Source of the DNA: a virus
Strand: one strand, 5' to 3'
Virus record (IMG/VR): IMGVR_UViG_3300021792_000509
Location: 1-26,227 of that record
DNA length: 26,227 nucleotides
Of the stretch, positions 1 to 7,888 are shown in pieces; position 1 is the first letter of the stretch; each line of letters starts with the position of its first letter. The notes beneath the pieces were generated by a model. The model had not been told where the DNA came from, ran no database searches, and saw nothing but the letters and a program-made list of their open reading frames with translations. The position numbers and the translations under genes are program-made.

Positions 1-124
1 CCAACTTGGTACCAGTGTTAGCGAGGCAAACCAGTTTTTAACGCCTTGCCATTTCTGCATCAGGCCGTCGATCAGTTCGCCGCCAAGGTTCCAGTTGGGT
101 TCCAGTGTTAGTGAGGCAAACCAA
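1..124 (-). repeat. 90-bp tandem repeat unit inside tape measure gene
   Basis: Bases 1-34 and 91-124 are near-identical (differences at only a few positions), so the gene has a direct repeat with a 90-bp (30-codon) period. Both copies encode a W-F-A-S-L-T-L peptide. Repeats of this sort are common in tape measure proteins and may continue past the left edge. Confidence 0.75.
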
Positions 125-2064
125 TCAGCCAGCACCTGCCAACCATCAGCTAAGCCTCCCATTAATGCGTCGATCAGCTCAAAGGCCACATAAAATGGTG
201 CAAATACAACTTTCATCCATGTGTTGTTTTCAAACGCCGCGCGAATGCTTGCCCAACCTGCGCCGATCATTCCGAAGAATCCCGAAACGGCACCCCACAC
301 AAAATCAACAAAGCCAGATAGCAAACCGCTAACCATACCTTTCAAGTTTGTAAACGCACTCATGACACCTTCAATTGCCGCCCACGCGCCCAGCACAATC
401 AGGCCAAACCAATCGATATTTGTAATCCAGTTTTTAAATTCGCTAATCGCTGACGGAATACCTTTAAAGAAGCTCACGACACCATCTAGCAAGTTGCTAA
501 AACCATCCGCAATGAACGTGAAAAATGCTTTGGTGGCTGCGGTAATGTCATCCCAGTAAACAATCAAACCAACGATGGCCGCCGCCAATGCCCAAACACC
601 GATCACAATCCAAGTCAGCGGATTGGCCAGCAATGCAGCAGTAAATGACCAGATAGCAGGAAGTGTTGTTAAGACGGATGTTTTTAAGATGCCAAAGAAG
701 GCCGCGACCGCGGGACCATAGAGCACGAATGCGAGCATTGCGGTGCGCATTGCCCACAGCGCTGCGGTTTTTGCCCAGATCGCAGCTGTGACTATAATTG
801 TTCGCGCCTGCCACAGCTTAGTAACTACCATCATGCCGACCATGGAATAGCGAGCCAGACCGATGGCCAACGATAACGCACCGCCCACGGCGATTAGGCC
901 GATCAACGCAGCACCCGCCAAGGCAATCCATTTTGTCAGTTCTGGATATTCGTTTGTCCAGGCAACCATCATGCTAGTGACGCCCACCAAATAGGCTATA
1001 AATGGCTCAATCGCTGGCAAGGCTTTTTGTGTGACAGCGATAAATACCGCCTGAATCCCTGACGCGATTTGCGCCCATGGATCTTTCATCTTATTCGCCA
1101 TATCCGTGGCTTTTTGCATGCCCGTTTGTTCGCCTAGTTTGGCAATATCGCCATTCAACTTGCCGATGTTTTGGGACATTAATTGAATGAAGCCGACCGC
1201 TTCACCATCGAACGCACCAGACAAGAATTCTTGCGCTTCCAAGGCGTTCATGCCTTTCATTTGGCCTTGGATCATTTGCAGGATGTCGACAACTGGTAGT
1301 AAGTTGCCGCTTGAGTCGTTGAAGTTGAGACCTAGATCACTTTGGGCACCGGCTAGACCTTCTAGGAAAGCGCCGTATTTAGTACCCGCCTCTGAACCGC
1401 TCATAGTCGCTTGCAGCGAGCCAAGCACGGCCATCTGCTCTTGTAGACTAACGCCCATTGTTTGCGCACCAGCACCCAATGACTCAAATGCACTCGCCAT
1501 TTCTGGACCAGTGGTTTTGAACATTTGCACCGCTGCAGCCGTTTTTCCCGCGAGCTGCTCTACCCACTCGCCTTTGCCCATTTGGTCGGCTTGCTTTTGG
1601 AAAATGCCGTACATAGTACCGACATAAGATGTGATATCGCCCACGCTGGCTTTTGTAGCCTTGGCTAACGTACCCGCTGCTGTTGTGAAGCGCGGCAAGT
1701 CGTCGCCCGTTAAACCAGCAATAGCGGATTGGATGTCATAGGCTGAGCGCACATAGTTGGACGCGCTATCTCCAAACTCGATAGAGTATTGAAGCCCCGC
1801 CTCATTCAGCTTTTTCAGCGTGTCGTCAGCCACATCGAGCGACGACACTTCCCGCAATGCGTTGTTTAAATCGTTCGCGGGATTGACCGTGGCCATGAAT
1901 GTACCAGCGGCACCGATCAGGGCAGTGACACCCGCCGCCGTGCTTTCAAAAGCCTTGCGTGATTGGCTGGTCACCTGCTGAATTGTGCGCTGAATGCCGC
2001 GCATAGGCTTAGTGACCTTGTCCAACAGGCCGATAGTGAGCATGAGTTTTTCAAGTTGCTTCAT
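1..2064 (-). CDS. T: Phage tail tape measure protein, 3'-truncated by window edge
   Basis: This minus-strand frame is open from the ATG at 2062-2064 to position 1 without a stop, giving 688 codons of a gene that continues past the window. The start MKQLEKLMLTIGLLDKVTKP and the following region with many Gln/Ala and AAG/GTLAKAT-type stretches fit the TP901/P2 gpT tape-measure family, which sets tail length and is ejected with DNA. Two strongly hydrophobic segments lie near residues 376-410 and 443-500, as is common in tape measures that later interact with the host inner membrane. At the truncated end a 30-residue unit containing WFASLTL is repeated. It is the last visible gene of the late operon and begins 5 nt after the stop of the chaperone partner frame. 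The identity is secure by context and composition; the C-terminus is not visible. Confidence 0.9.
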   Translation of the reverse strand, partial: MKQLEKLMLTIGLLDKVTKPMRGIQRTIQQVTSQSRKAFESTAAGVTALIGAAGTFMATVNPANDLNNALREVSSLDVADDTLKKLNEAGLQYSIEFGDSASNYVRSAYDIQSAIAGLTGDDLPRFTTAAGTLAKATKASVGDITSYVGTMYGIFQKQADQMGKGEWVEQLAGKTAAAVQMFKTTGPEMASAFESLGAGAQTMGVSLQEQMAVLGSLQATMSGSEAGTKYGAFLEGLAGAQSDLGLNFNDSSGNLLPVVDILQMIQGQMKGMNALEAQEFLSGAFDGEAVGFIQLMSQNIGKLNGDIAKLGEQTGMQKATDMANKMKDPWAQIASGIQAVFIAVTQKALPAIEPFIAYLVGVTSMMVAWTNEYPELTKWIALAGAALIGLIAVGGALSLAIGLARYSMVGMMVVTKLWQARTIIVTAAIWAKTAALWAMRTAMLAFVLYGPAVAAFFGILKTSVLTTLPAIWSFTAALLANPLTWIVIGVWALAAAIVGLIVYWDDITAATKAFFTFIADGFSNLLDGVVSFFKGIPSAISEFKNWITNIDWFGLIVLGAWAAIEGVMSAFTNLKGMVSGLLSGFVDFVWGAVSGFFGMIGAGWASIRAAFENNTWMKVVFAPFYVAFELIDALMGGLADGWQVLADWFASLTLEPNWNLGGELIDGLMQKWQGVKNWFASLTLVPSW

Positions 2065-2069
2065 ATCGT

Positions 2070-2201
2070 TTATCTACCAGCGAATGCTTTTGATATGCCG
2101 TTCACTACGGCAGCGGTTTGTAGTTCTAGTTGTCTTTCTTCGAGCCATAGAGCGCGGCCCCATGATTCGGCATCATCCTGCGCATGGGGCAGATGCTTCA
2201 T
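2070..2201 (-). CDS. Tail chaperone partner frame (P2 E'-like, DUF6890-like)
   Basis: In the -1 frame relative to the upstream tail chaperone there is an open frame that runs through the chaperone stop and ends at TAA 2070-2072, 5 nt before the tape measure start. The only ATG in it is at 2199-2201, giving 43 aa that begin MKHLPHAQDDAESWG and contain ALWLEE-type sequence, reminiscent of small proteins next to the chaperone in P2/K139-like phages. No Shine-Dalgarno precedes that ATG, and the frame is open far upstream inside the chaperone gene. The likely product is therefore a -1 frameshift fusion, as for P2 E+E' and lambda G/GT, which would recruit tape measure to tube. Whether it is made by frameshift or re-initiation is not settled by sequence. 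Confidence 0.65.
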   Translation of the reverse strand: MKHLPHAQDDAESWGRALWLEERQLELQTAAVVNGISKAFAGR

Positions 2202-2221
2202 GCGCAGCGTGACCAGTTGCT

Positions 2222-2533
2222 CTATGCTGTTTCGTCGGCAGAAGTCGCGGTGCTCTTCTGCAGCTTTACCACTTCTGGTAACCCCTGCCCCATCTCTTCT
2301 GAGATTTCACCGACTAAGTTCATCACCACCAAAGCTTTTGGCTGACGCTCTTCATCTGCGATCACTTCAAGAAGTGATGCGCGTTGCTCTTGCACAACAG
2401 TTTTTGTCAGCAGGTTAAAACCCGCTTGCGTTGGCTTACCCGCTGCCATGGTGTCTACAAACTTGTTGTAATCAGCGTTAGCCACTTTGAATGTGAACTC
2501 AGATGCGCCGATACCCAAAACGATTACTTTCAT
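2222..2533 (-). CDS. Putative tail assembly chaperone (P2 gpE-position)
   Basis: This 103-aa protein sits directly upstream of tape measure, the invariant position of tail assembly chaperones. It begins MKVIVLGIGASEFTFKV, with a central Thr/Ala region and a helical acidic C-terminal half. It starts with an ATGA overlap on the stop of the HP1-type holin gene, which implies translational coupling. The chaperone is expected to coat tape measure during tail assembly and is not usually part of the virion. A second frame (2070-2201) continues past its stop in -1 phase. The role is inferred from position, size and the overlapping frame rather than from a catalytic motif. Confidence 0.75.
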   Translation of the reverse strand: MKVIVLGIGASEFTFKVANADYNKFVDTMAAGKPTQAGFNLLTKTVVQEQRASLLEVIADEERQPKALVVMNLVGEISEEMGQGLPEVVKLQKSTATSADETA

Positions 2534-2724
2534 GTGTTTTCCCCTGCGATTTCCGCTTGCTGTTTAGCCAACTTTAGGTGCTGACTCTTAAACCAAAAAT
2601 TCGTTAAAAAGGTTGCTACACCTATGATCAGACCGCCGACAGCTACCCACTCGTTGACGGATAACCCCGTAAAAAAGGTTATGATCGAAAAAATATAGCT
2701 AGCCGTTACGTTGGTCTGTTCCAT
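2530..2724 (-). CDS. HP1-family holin
   Basis: This 64-aa protein has two hydrophobic segments (about residues 8-22 and 27-44) joined by a short polar turn (LSVNEW) and a charged C-terminal tail (KSQHLKLAKQQAEIAGE). That is the layout of small class II holins and matches the HP1 holin family. Holins form inner-membrane lesions that time lysis and let the endolysin reach peptidoglycan. It lies between a second membrane protein of the lysis cassette and the tail chaperone, overlapping the latter by ATGA. The start is ATG at 2722-2724. Confidence 0.8.
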   Translation of the reverse strand: MEQTNVTASYIFSIITFFTGLSVNEWVAVGGLIIGVATFLTNFWFKSQHLKLAKQQAEIAGENT

Positions 2725-2729
2725 GTGCC

Positions 2730-3152
2730 CTACTTTTTAATTGCTCCGATGCTCTTTAATCCGACTGCGGCAAATACCACGACGGCCATCAAATCCCCTA
2801 AATCCACACCGAGTCCTTTTAGTGCCTGTATCCCTGCATTGGCTGAGTCGATGAAACGAGTGTCACCCGTCCATGCACTGGCCACCGCTGACAGGAACAA
2901 CAGCACAAAGGGACTGGTGATGATCAGCGTGACGTATTCGTCCTTCCAAGTGCCTGACTCATTGCGCTTGCTGATCGCTTCCCATTCGGCATTGCTTAGC
3001 TGGATGTTAAAGTCGCCCGATTGCTTGGCCATTTTTAACTTGGCTTCTGCAGTGTCCTTTGCCGCTTTTCGGGCGGTGTACGCTGAGTAAGCGTCCGATA
3101 GTGGCTTGGTTAAACCACTGAAAATTGTGCTGATTGCGGTTAATACGCTCAT
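2730..3152 (-). CDS. 3TM-type holin (GTA/K139 holin-like)
   Basis: This protein is 140 aa if it starts at the ATG 3150-3152, which overlaps the amidase stop as TGATG; an in-frame TTG just upstream is less likely. The N-terminus is an amphipathic helix (VLTAISTIFSGLTKPLSDAY) followed by a charged Ala/Lys-rich helix. Two strong hydrophobic segments then occur at about residues 77-92 and 112-135. The pattern matches 3TM-type phage holins found beside amidases in K139-like phages and gene transfer agents. It is probably a holin or a partner of the HP1-type holin immediately downstream; which one sets lysis timing cannot be told from sequence. Confidence 0.7.
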   Translation of the reverse strand: MSVLTAISTIFSGLTKPLSDAYSAYTARKAAKDTAEAKLKMAKQSGDFNIQLSNAEWEAISKRNESGTWKDEYVTLIITSPFVLLFLSAVASAWTGDTRFIDSANAGIQALKGLGVDLGDLMAVVVFAAVGLKSIGAIKK

Positions 3153-3550
3153 CAATCAATCCCCCTTGCTTGCACTTCTGCCCACCACGCCTGCACGTCA
3201 AAATTCGGGCAGGTTTTGTGGTCATTTAGGTCATGATGACCTAGCACTTCTGCGCCGCTGTATTGTTCCGTGAGCGCAATCACTAACCCTTCTAACGAAC
3301 GCCACTGGGCATCTGTGAACTGGTCACGACCAATCAAACAGATACCAAGCGAGTCCTTATTGAATGGATCAGCGTGCGCACCTTGCCAGTAATGGGGACG
3401 GCCATTCTGCACATCGCCATCCAGCGTGATGACATGGTGGTAACCAATGCCATCCCAGCCGCGTTCAAGGTGCCAACGGTGAATGTCTTCTGCCGTATTA
3501 GGGCGTCCGTTTGGAGTATCAGAGCAATGGACTACGATGTATTTGATCAT
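3152..3550 (-). CDS. Endolysin: N-acetylmuramoyl-L-alanine amidase (Amidase_2)
   Basis: The 132-aa single-domain enzyme is the size of T7 lysozyme-type amidases. Visible signature residues are the zinc ligands His8 (VVHCSDT), His106 (GHHDL) and Cys114 (KTCPNFD), with Tyr37 (GIGYHH) and Lys112 at the catalytic positions of the family. It cleaves the bond between muramic acid and L-Ala of peptidoglycan once holins open the membrane. There is no signal peptide, so release depends on the holins encoded directly downstream. It begins 3 nt after the tube gene, so the lysis genes are embedded inside the tail operon. Confidence 0.93.
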   Translation of the reverse strand: MIKYIVVHCSDTPNGRPNTAEDIHRWHLERGWDGIGYHHVITLDGDVQNGRPHYWQGAHADPFNKDSLGICLIGRDQFTDAQWRSLEGLVIALTEQYSGAEVLGHHDLNDHKTCPNFDVQAWWAEVQARGID

Positions 3551-3553
3551 GGC

Positions 3554-4006
3554 TTACAGTCCTAGCTCGGTGAGTCGGTCTTGATCGATGTACGGCACAT
3601 CGTCAATTTCGACAAAGCGCGAATCAGTTACCTGGTAAGGAATGGTGTGCTCAAGCTTAGAGCCGCCATCTGCGTTGGCATCCAGTAGACTAGAAATGGT
3701 CAATTTGCAGCCAAACGCCGCTACCTTGAATTCCTGATCAACTGTTTTGCCTAAGCTGATAATGTCGAACGGCTCCAAACGCTGGAACGATCCCGCTGAT
3801 TTAGCTTCTGCCAAGATCAACTTAAAGTTTTCGGTATCCACACGGATTTCACCGCTTGCGGTTGCCGCACCGCCCACGTAGCCATTTGGCACACCATGGG
3901 TGCTGGTTGCGGTCATGCCGTCTTCGATGGAAACCGTGAATTGATTAACGTGTACCAAGGCTGTGCCAATGGTCACGTACACATCTGAACCGGAAATGTG
4001 CTGCAT
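3554..4006 (-). CDS. Tail tube protein (DUF2597 family)
   Basis: This 150-aa protein begins MQHISGSDVYVTIGTALVHV and has the GVPNGYVGG and ASGEIRVDT motifs that I recognise from the DUF2597 proteins of HP1/K139-like phages. It lies immediately after the sheath gene, with only 2 nt between them, which is the normal place for the inner tail tube (P2 FII position). It would form the hexameric rings around which the sheath assembles. Family assignment is confident; the tube role comes from gene order. Confidence 0.85.
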   Translation of the reverse strand: MQHISGSDVYVTIGTALVHVNQFTVSIEDGMTATSTHGVPNGYVGGAATASGEIRVDTENFKLILAEAKSAGSFQRLEPFDIISLGKTVDQEFKVAAFGCKLTISSLLDANADGGSKLEHTIPYQVTDSRFVEIDDVPYIDQDRLTELGL

Positions 4007-4008
4007 GA

Positions 4009-5115
4009 TTACTCTCCAGTTAGGTTAAGAGCCACAAACGCTTCAATCGCTTTCGGGCAGTTGTAAGGACGTACCAAAATGCCGATTGATACATTTGTGC
4101 GTGTTGTCCATGTGATCGTTACATCACCGGCTTGCGGCGGTTTCACATCACCAGGCATTGGTACACCTGCCAAGATGAATGATTTGGACATATCGATCAT
4201 CGGACGCATGAAGTAGGTTTCATGCGCGGCGATAGACGGCGCCGTGCTGTTTAGCTGGCGGTTACCAATCTTTTTGATTGCTAGAATGCGCACTTTGCGC
4301 TTCACGCTGTTCACTACGCGCAGGTTTTCAATCACTGCAAAGTCACTGCCTTCTGCTGCCAGCGTCATACCGTCACTGCAGTAGATACCGTCATAGTCCG
4401 CGTAGATTTGTGGCACTGAGCCGCGCGCGTCGTTTAGCGCTTTGGCGTGTGACATGTTGAATTGCACACCGTCTGCATCTTCTGGCAGCGATACGAAACC
4501 AACAATAGATCCCGAAGCGGTTCTCATTGGCGTATCTGCGATGGATTGCGATTCGTGACATAGACGACCTGCAAGTACGCCCATCCAGCCGTCCCACACA
4601 TCTGGCACCAGCATGACACCATCTGAAGCAATGCCGTCTTGCATGGCATCAAAGCGCGCAATGAACTGCGACCATGTCTCAGTTTCACCCAACGGCGCAC
4701 AACGACCCATGATGAAAATGTTACGCGCGTATTCGTTTTCCGCGTCTGCTACCGCGATGATCAGATCATTCACCGACGCTTGATCCGGTAGCGCATCACA
4801 TACCACCACGCCTTCACAAACGATGTTAATGTCCATGGCATTGTTAAATGCTTCCGACCATGTTTGACCGTCTGCTAATGCAATAGCCACACACGTCCAG
4901 TTGGTACCCGCGTTTAAGCTCGCCAAATTGACCATGGTTTTTAATGGACTGTCATCGGCGCCCAACACTTCGTCCAAATCTGTTGTTTGGTCGATGTATT
5001 GCACCGTGCCTTTGTTCTTTGTCGCAGTACCGATGAAGATCAGCTGGCGTTCTGGCTCGGTAAAGCCACCGCTACCCGTATCTACCGCTGTTACACTTAC
5101 CTCGCCTAATGCCAT
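4009..5115 (-). CDS. Contractile tail sheath protein (DUF2586 family)
   Basis: The 368-aa protein begins MALGEVSVTAVDTGSGGF and is Gly/Asp/Ala-rich throughout, with a C-terminal stretch VTITWTTRTNVSIGILVRPY and a final beta-rich tail (IEAFVALNL). It matches the DUF2586 proteins that take the place of P2 FI sheath in HP1/K139-type phages. It is slightly shorter than P2 FI. Its ATG abuts the stop of the tail completion gene S (TAAATG), which suggests coupled translation. It would polymerise around the tube and contract during injection. Confidence 0.87.
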   Translation of the reverse strand: MALGEVSVTAVDTGSGGFTEPERQLIFIGTATKNKGTVQYIDQTTDLDEVLGADDSPLKTMVNLASLNAGTNWTCVAIALADGQTWSEAFNNAMDINIVCEGVVVCDALPDQASVNDLIIAVADAENEYARNIFIMGRCAPLGETETWSQFIARFDAMQDGIASDGVMLVPDVWDGWMGVLAGRLCHESQSIADTPMRTASGSIVGFVSLPEDADGVQFNMSHAKALNDARGSVPQIYADYDGIYCSDGMTLAAEGSDFAVIENLRVVNSVKRKVRILAIKKIGNRQLNSTAPSIAAHETYFMRPMIDMSKSFILAGVPMPGDVKPPQAGDVTITWTTRTNVSIGILVRPYNCPKAIEAFVALNLTGE

Positions 5116-5844
5116 TTATTTACCCGCCTTTCTGTATTCTTGCGTTACTATTCTTGTTGCCAGCTCATTGAGCCATGCACGTTCATTTGGAAAGAACTCC
5201 CTTGCTGGAAGCTTTACTCTTACAGACTTACCACTTCCCTTCTCCCCGCGTTTCTCCCTCAAAGCAGCAATAATGATCATCGCTTGGTAAGCCGTTATGT
5301 TTTCCATAATCCAGTCTTTTGAAACTGGTTTTGGCACTACCTCTTTTCCGTCTTTTTTAGATGGTCCACGCTTCCCTTTCCGTTCAGGATTGGCCACAAG
5401 AAAGCCCAACTTATTCATCAGCTTCGCCTGCCACTCCAAAGCGGCCAACCCTTTCATCTCTTCTAATTTCTGCTTTGATATTTTGCGCTGGCTATTCATA
5501 GTGAAAGCCATACCCTCTTGGTTGACCTTCGCAACCCCTGCCATCGGCCCCTTCCAAGTAACCAATGCGCTGTCTTGAGTGATTTTTGTGTAAAAGTTTT
5601 TATCCTTACTTAAACCACTCAACATCTTCCCTTTTAAAGTCCGCTTTCGATTTCGCTCCTTGAATTTTTTCCCTGTTACAGAGCTTTGCTTTTTGATGTT
5701 CTTTCGTGTCTGAACTCTTACTCCACGAGCAATCTGTCCCATCGCTCGCTTTTTCTCTCTCTCAGTCATCTGGAGCAGCATTAGTGAATACTTGACATCC
5801 TCTAATCCTTCCCATTTAGCCGATACACCACTTTTATCCGCCAT
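5116..5844 (-). CDS. S: Tail completion / virion morphogenesis protein (P2 gpS-like)
   Basis: This 242-aa, strongly basic protein (many Lys/Arg, e.g. ARGVRVQTRKNIKKQ and RNRKRTLKGKML) resembles the phage virion morphogenesis (Phage_tail_S) family. It is longer than P2 gpS because of an extra Lys-rich middle region (about residues 150-175). It overlaps the upstream gpR gene by 11 nt and abuts the sheath start. In P2, R and S complete the tail so that it can join the head. Base use appears more A/T-rich than its neighbours, which may mean local exchange. Confidence 0.8.
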   Translation of the reverse strand: MADKSGVSAKWEGLEDVKYSLMLLQMTEREKKRAMGQIARGVRVQTRKNIKKQSSVTGKKFKERNRKRTLKGKMLSGLSKDKNFYTKITQDSALVTWKGPMAGVAKVNQEGMAFTMNSQRKISKQKLEEMKGLAALEWQAKLMNKLGFLVANPERKGKRGPSKKDGKEVVPKPVSKDWIMENITAYQAMIIIAALREKRGEKGSGKSVRVKLPAREFFPNERAWLNELATRIVTQEYRKAGK

Positions 5845-6286
5845 TTACGACCTGTGCGCTTTCTGCGATGTCGTAGGCTGGGTCCGCTAATCCCCATGTT
5901 TTTCCTTTCATGGTGATGTTGCCGCCTTCGGCTTCTGTGATGTACACGTCTTCTTCAAACTGCAGCGTGATTTCGATGTCTGCGGTGTCGTTGTCCAGAA
6001 GGTCTACATCAATATCTGGCATTGGGTCGTCTAGTTCGCTGCGGTCGTCGTTGTCACCGAGCCATGTCACCAGTTGGGCGCATAGCTGCTCGATTGGATA
6101 TTGTCGGTAGACGTACCCCTCAATAGAGAACACCGCTCGATATTGCTGTGTGTACAACAGCACATTGGTGCCATCGTATTTACCGCTCACCTGCAGTTGG
6201 ATGTTTTCCACCCATTGATCCATCTTGTTGGTTTGGATCATTCCGCTGTCACGTAGAAACGCTGTTAGCTGGCCAAACTTTTTCAT
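5834..6286 (-). CDS. R: Tail completion protein R (P2 gpR-like)
   Basis: This 150-aa protein starts MKKFGQLTAFLRDSG and has an acidic centre (DNDDRSELDDPMPDIDVDLL), consistent with the P2_Phage_GpR family. The start ATG overlaps the gpL stop as ATGA, and its 3' end overlaps S by 11 nt. Order L-R-S is exactly that of P2. It acts with S at the head-proximal end of the tail. The tail-completion role is taken from P2; no catalytic features are expected. Confidence 0.85.
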   Translation of the reverse strand: MKKFGQLTAFLRDSGMIQTNKMDQWVENIQLQVSGKYDGTNVLLYTQQYRAVFSIEGYVYRQYPIEQLCAQLVTWLGDNDDRSELDDPMPDIDVDLLDNDTADIEITLQFEEDVYITEAEGGNITMKGKTWGLADPAYDIAESAQVVNGG

Positions 6287-6783
6287 ATGGTTGATGCCCT
6301 AAATCCGTTGGCGTGGTGACGCTTGCCCAGTGCGCCTAGCTTTGCTGCAGCGTCCATCAGTCCTTTGCTGACCTGGTCGATTGCCGCGTGTGCCGCTTCG
6401 GTCCAAACGTCTTTGAGTACATCGCCGCGCTCGCCTTGGATCTCTGCCGCCGCTTTGCGGTTGGCGGTCTCGAAATACTTGATCAGGCCAGAACGCGCTT
6501 TACCCATGACCGCCGTTTTGTAGGCGTGACTTAGGGTTTCGTTGTGTTCTTCCAGTGTTTCCACTGGGTCAACGCTTTGCAGGATCAACACATAGTCGAT
6601 CAGCTCTTCGTTGATTTGGTACATGGCTGTTTTCAGCTCCTGCACCAGCGTTACGTCTTTGTATTCACTTGGCAGGCGGTAAATATCAATAAAGTCCTGC
6701 ACTTCGATATCAGGAAAGAACGCATGGGCATTCACGATGATCTCGGTACTGGTCGTGTTGCCTGTAATGCCGTTTAAACTCAT
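6283..6783 (-). CDS. L: Head completion/stabilisation protein (P2 gpL-like)
   Basis: This 166-aa, mostly helical protein contains FFPDIEVQDFIDIYRLPSEY, typical of the Phage_GPL family. gpL closes the portal-side connector of filled heads before tail joining. A good ribosome binding site (AGGAGAG) precedes the ATG at 6781-6783. A 100-bp gap with a strong potential RNA fold separates it from the upstream terminase gene M, the widest gap in this operon. The 3' end is coupled to R. Confidence 0.87.
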   Translation of the reverse strand: MSLNGITGNTTSTEIIVNAHAFFPDIEVQDFIDIYRLPSEYKDVTLVQELKTAMYQINEELIDYVLILQSVDPVETLEEHNETLSHAYKTAVMGKARSGLIKYFETANRKAAAEIQGERGDVLKDVWTEAAHAAIDQVSKGLMDAAAKLGALGKRHHANGFRASTI

Positions 6784-6807
6784 GGTCGTTCTCTCCTATT
6801 TGTTAAA

Positions 6808-6868
6808 ACACAGGGCAATCGGCTTATGGTCATTGCCATGACGACTACGCCTCAGCCGTTGCCTGTGT
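6808..6868 (-). other. Structured intergenic element between M and L
   Basis: The two ends (ACACAGG...CAA...CGGC and GCCG-TTGCCTGTGT) are complementary apart from two single-base bulges. They enclose an inner hairpin GTCAT-TGCC-ATGAC at 6829-6842. There is no adjacent T-run on the minus strand, so it is not a standard intrinsic terminator. It may be a processing or stability element of the late mRNA. Confidence 0.5.
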
Positions 6869-6883
6869 CGCTTGGGGAGCTGG

Positions 6884-7888
6884 TTAATCTTTAATGCCTA
6901 GCTTTTCTTTCATTGCTGAAATTCGCTTTTTCACACCACCACGTTCATTGATCGATATGGTGGTCTCATATTCTTCGAGCGCTTCTTTGTACTGACCTTG
7001 TGCTTCCAAGTGCTTACCTAACATGGCATGCAGCTTACTTCGCACCATGATGGGCACTTCCCAGCCTTGCGCTTCCATGGCTTCAACCACTTGCTGCAGG
7101 TAAGGCCCAGCGGAGCGTTCCGCCTCTAATTCGGCTTTTGCCCAGTCGAAGATGTTGTCGCAAATGTAGGTGTAAATGTTTGAGCTAAAGCGCGTTGGCA
7201 TTTTGTGAATGCCTTGCTTTGCCAGGTGCAAACCGACTTTCACCGCGCGTGGAATATCGGCTAGATCAAATAGCCAGATCATGAACCACACAGCGGCAAT
7301 GTTTGGGTACGCTGCAGCGCTTTCGATGTACTTCATCACGAACGCTTCTAGGCGTTTGACCGCCTCGGCTTTTACCGGTGCACGGTCTGCGATGTCTTCG
7401 ATAGTGCGTGTTTCTTCAATGCACTTGGCCACGATTCCCTTGGCTACTTCTAGCTCTAGGTTGCCGGTGCCTTCTTCGCTGTCTAGGCGTGCGCGTAGTT
7501 CGTTGATGTCGTCATCATGTGAAGTGACACGGTTATCCAGTTCACTAACTTCGTCTTTTAGTTCATCAACTGAGCTATCCAGTTCATCAACTGCACCATC
7601 TAAGCCACTTACTTGATCGTTCAACTGATCGACCTTGCCCTGCGTTTCAGTTAGGTCGTGGACCATGTCGTCCACTTGACCTTCCAAACCATCGACTTTG
7701 CGGTCTAGGTCTTTGATTTGCTGGTCCGTTGCTTTGGCCAGTTTTTGGCGTAGCTTGGATGGCTTTTTAGCTGGCGCGGCATCCGCTTTGGCTTGCTCCG
7801 CATGCTTTTTAGCAGCGGCTTGCTGTTGTTCTGCTTGCTTCTTTTTCGCCGCGAGCTTTGCCGCGCGGCGTTGTTGGATTACGCTCAT
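6884..7888 (-). CDS. M: Terminase small/endonuclease subunit (P2 gpM-like) with coiled-coil insert
   Basis: Residues from about 140 to the end (e.g. IAAVWFMIWLFDLADIPRAV, TRFSSNIYTYICDNIFDWAK) match the P2 gpM terminase family, which with gpP recognises and cuts cos DNA. The N-terminus is Lys/Ala/Gln-rich (RRAAKLAAKKKQAEQQQAAA). Between it and the conserved domain, about residues 55-130 form long heptads (LDRKVDGLEGQVDDM, VDELDSSVDELKDEV) predicted to be a coiled coil. At 334 aa it is clearly longer than P2 gpM (about 247 aa), the difference being roughly this insert. A GGGGGA ribosome site precedes the ATG. Confidence 0.85.
   Translation of the reverse strand: MSVIQQRRAAKLAAKKKQAEQQQAAAKKHAEQAKADAAPAKKPSKLRQKLAKATDQQIKDLDRKVDGLEGQVDDMVHDLTETQGKVDQLNDQVSGLDGAVDELDSSVDELKDEVSELDNRVTSHDDDINELRARLDSEEGTGNLELEVAKGIVAKCIEETRTIEDIADRAPVKAEAVKRLEAFVMKYIESAAAYPNIAAVWFMIWLFDLADIPRAVKVGLHLAKQGIHKMPTRFSSNIYTYICDNIFDWAKAELEAERSAGPYLQQVVEAMEAQGWEVPIMVRSKLHAMLGKHLEAQGQYKEALEEYETTISINERGGVKKRISAMKEKLGIKD

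Noticed and set aside
548-814. Open frame of 88 codons on the minus strand
   Set aside because: It lies in another frame inside the continuous tape measure gene and has no ribosome site.
2264-2270. GGTAAAG as a slippery heptamer
   Set aside because: Does not satisfy X-XXY-YYZ (third base breaks the first triplet); kept only as a possibility.
1963-2418. Plus-strand open frames across the chaperone and tape measure start
   Set aside because: Antisense to well-supported genes, Cys/Ser-rich shadow composition, no ribosome sites.
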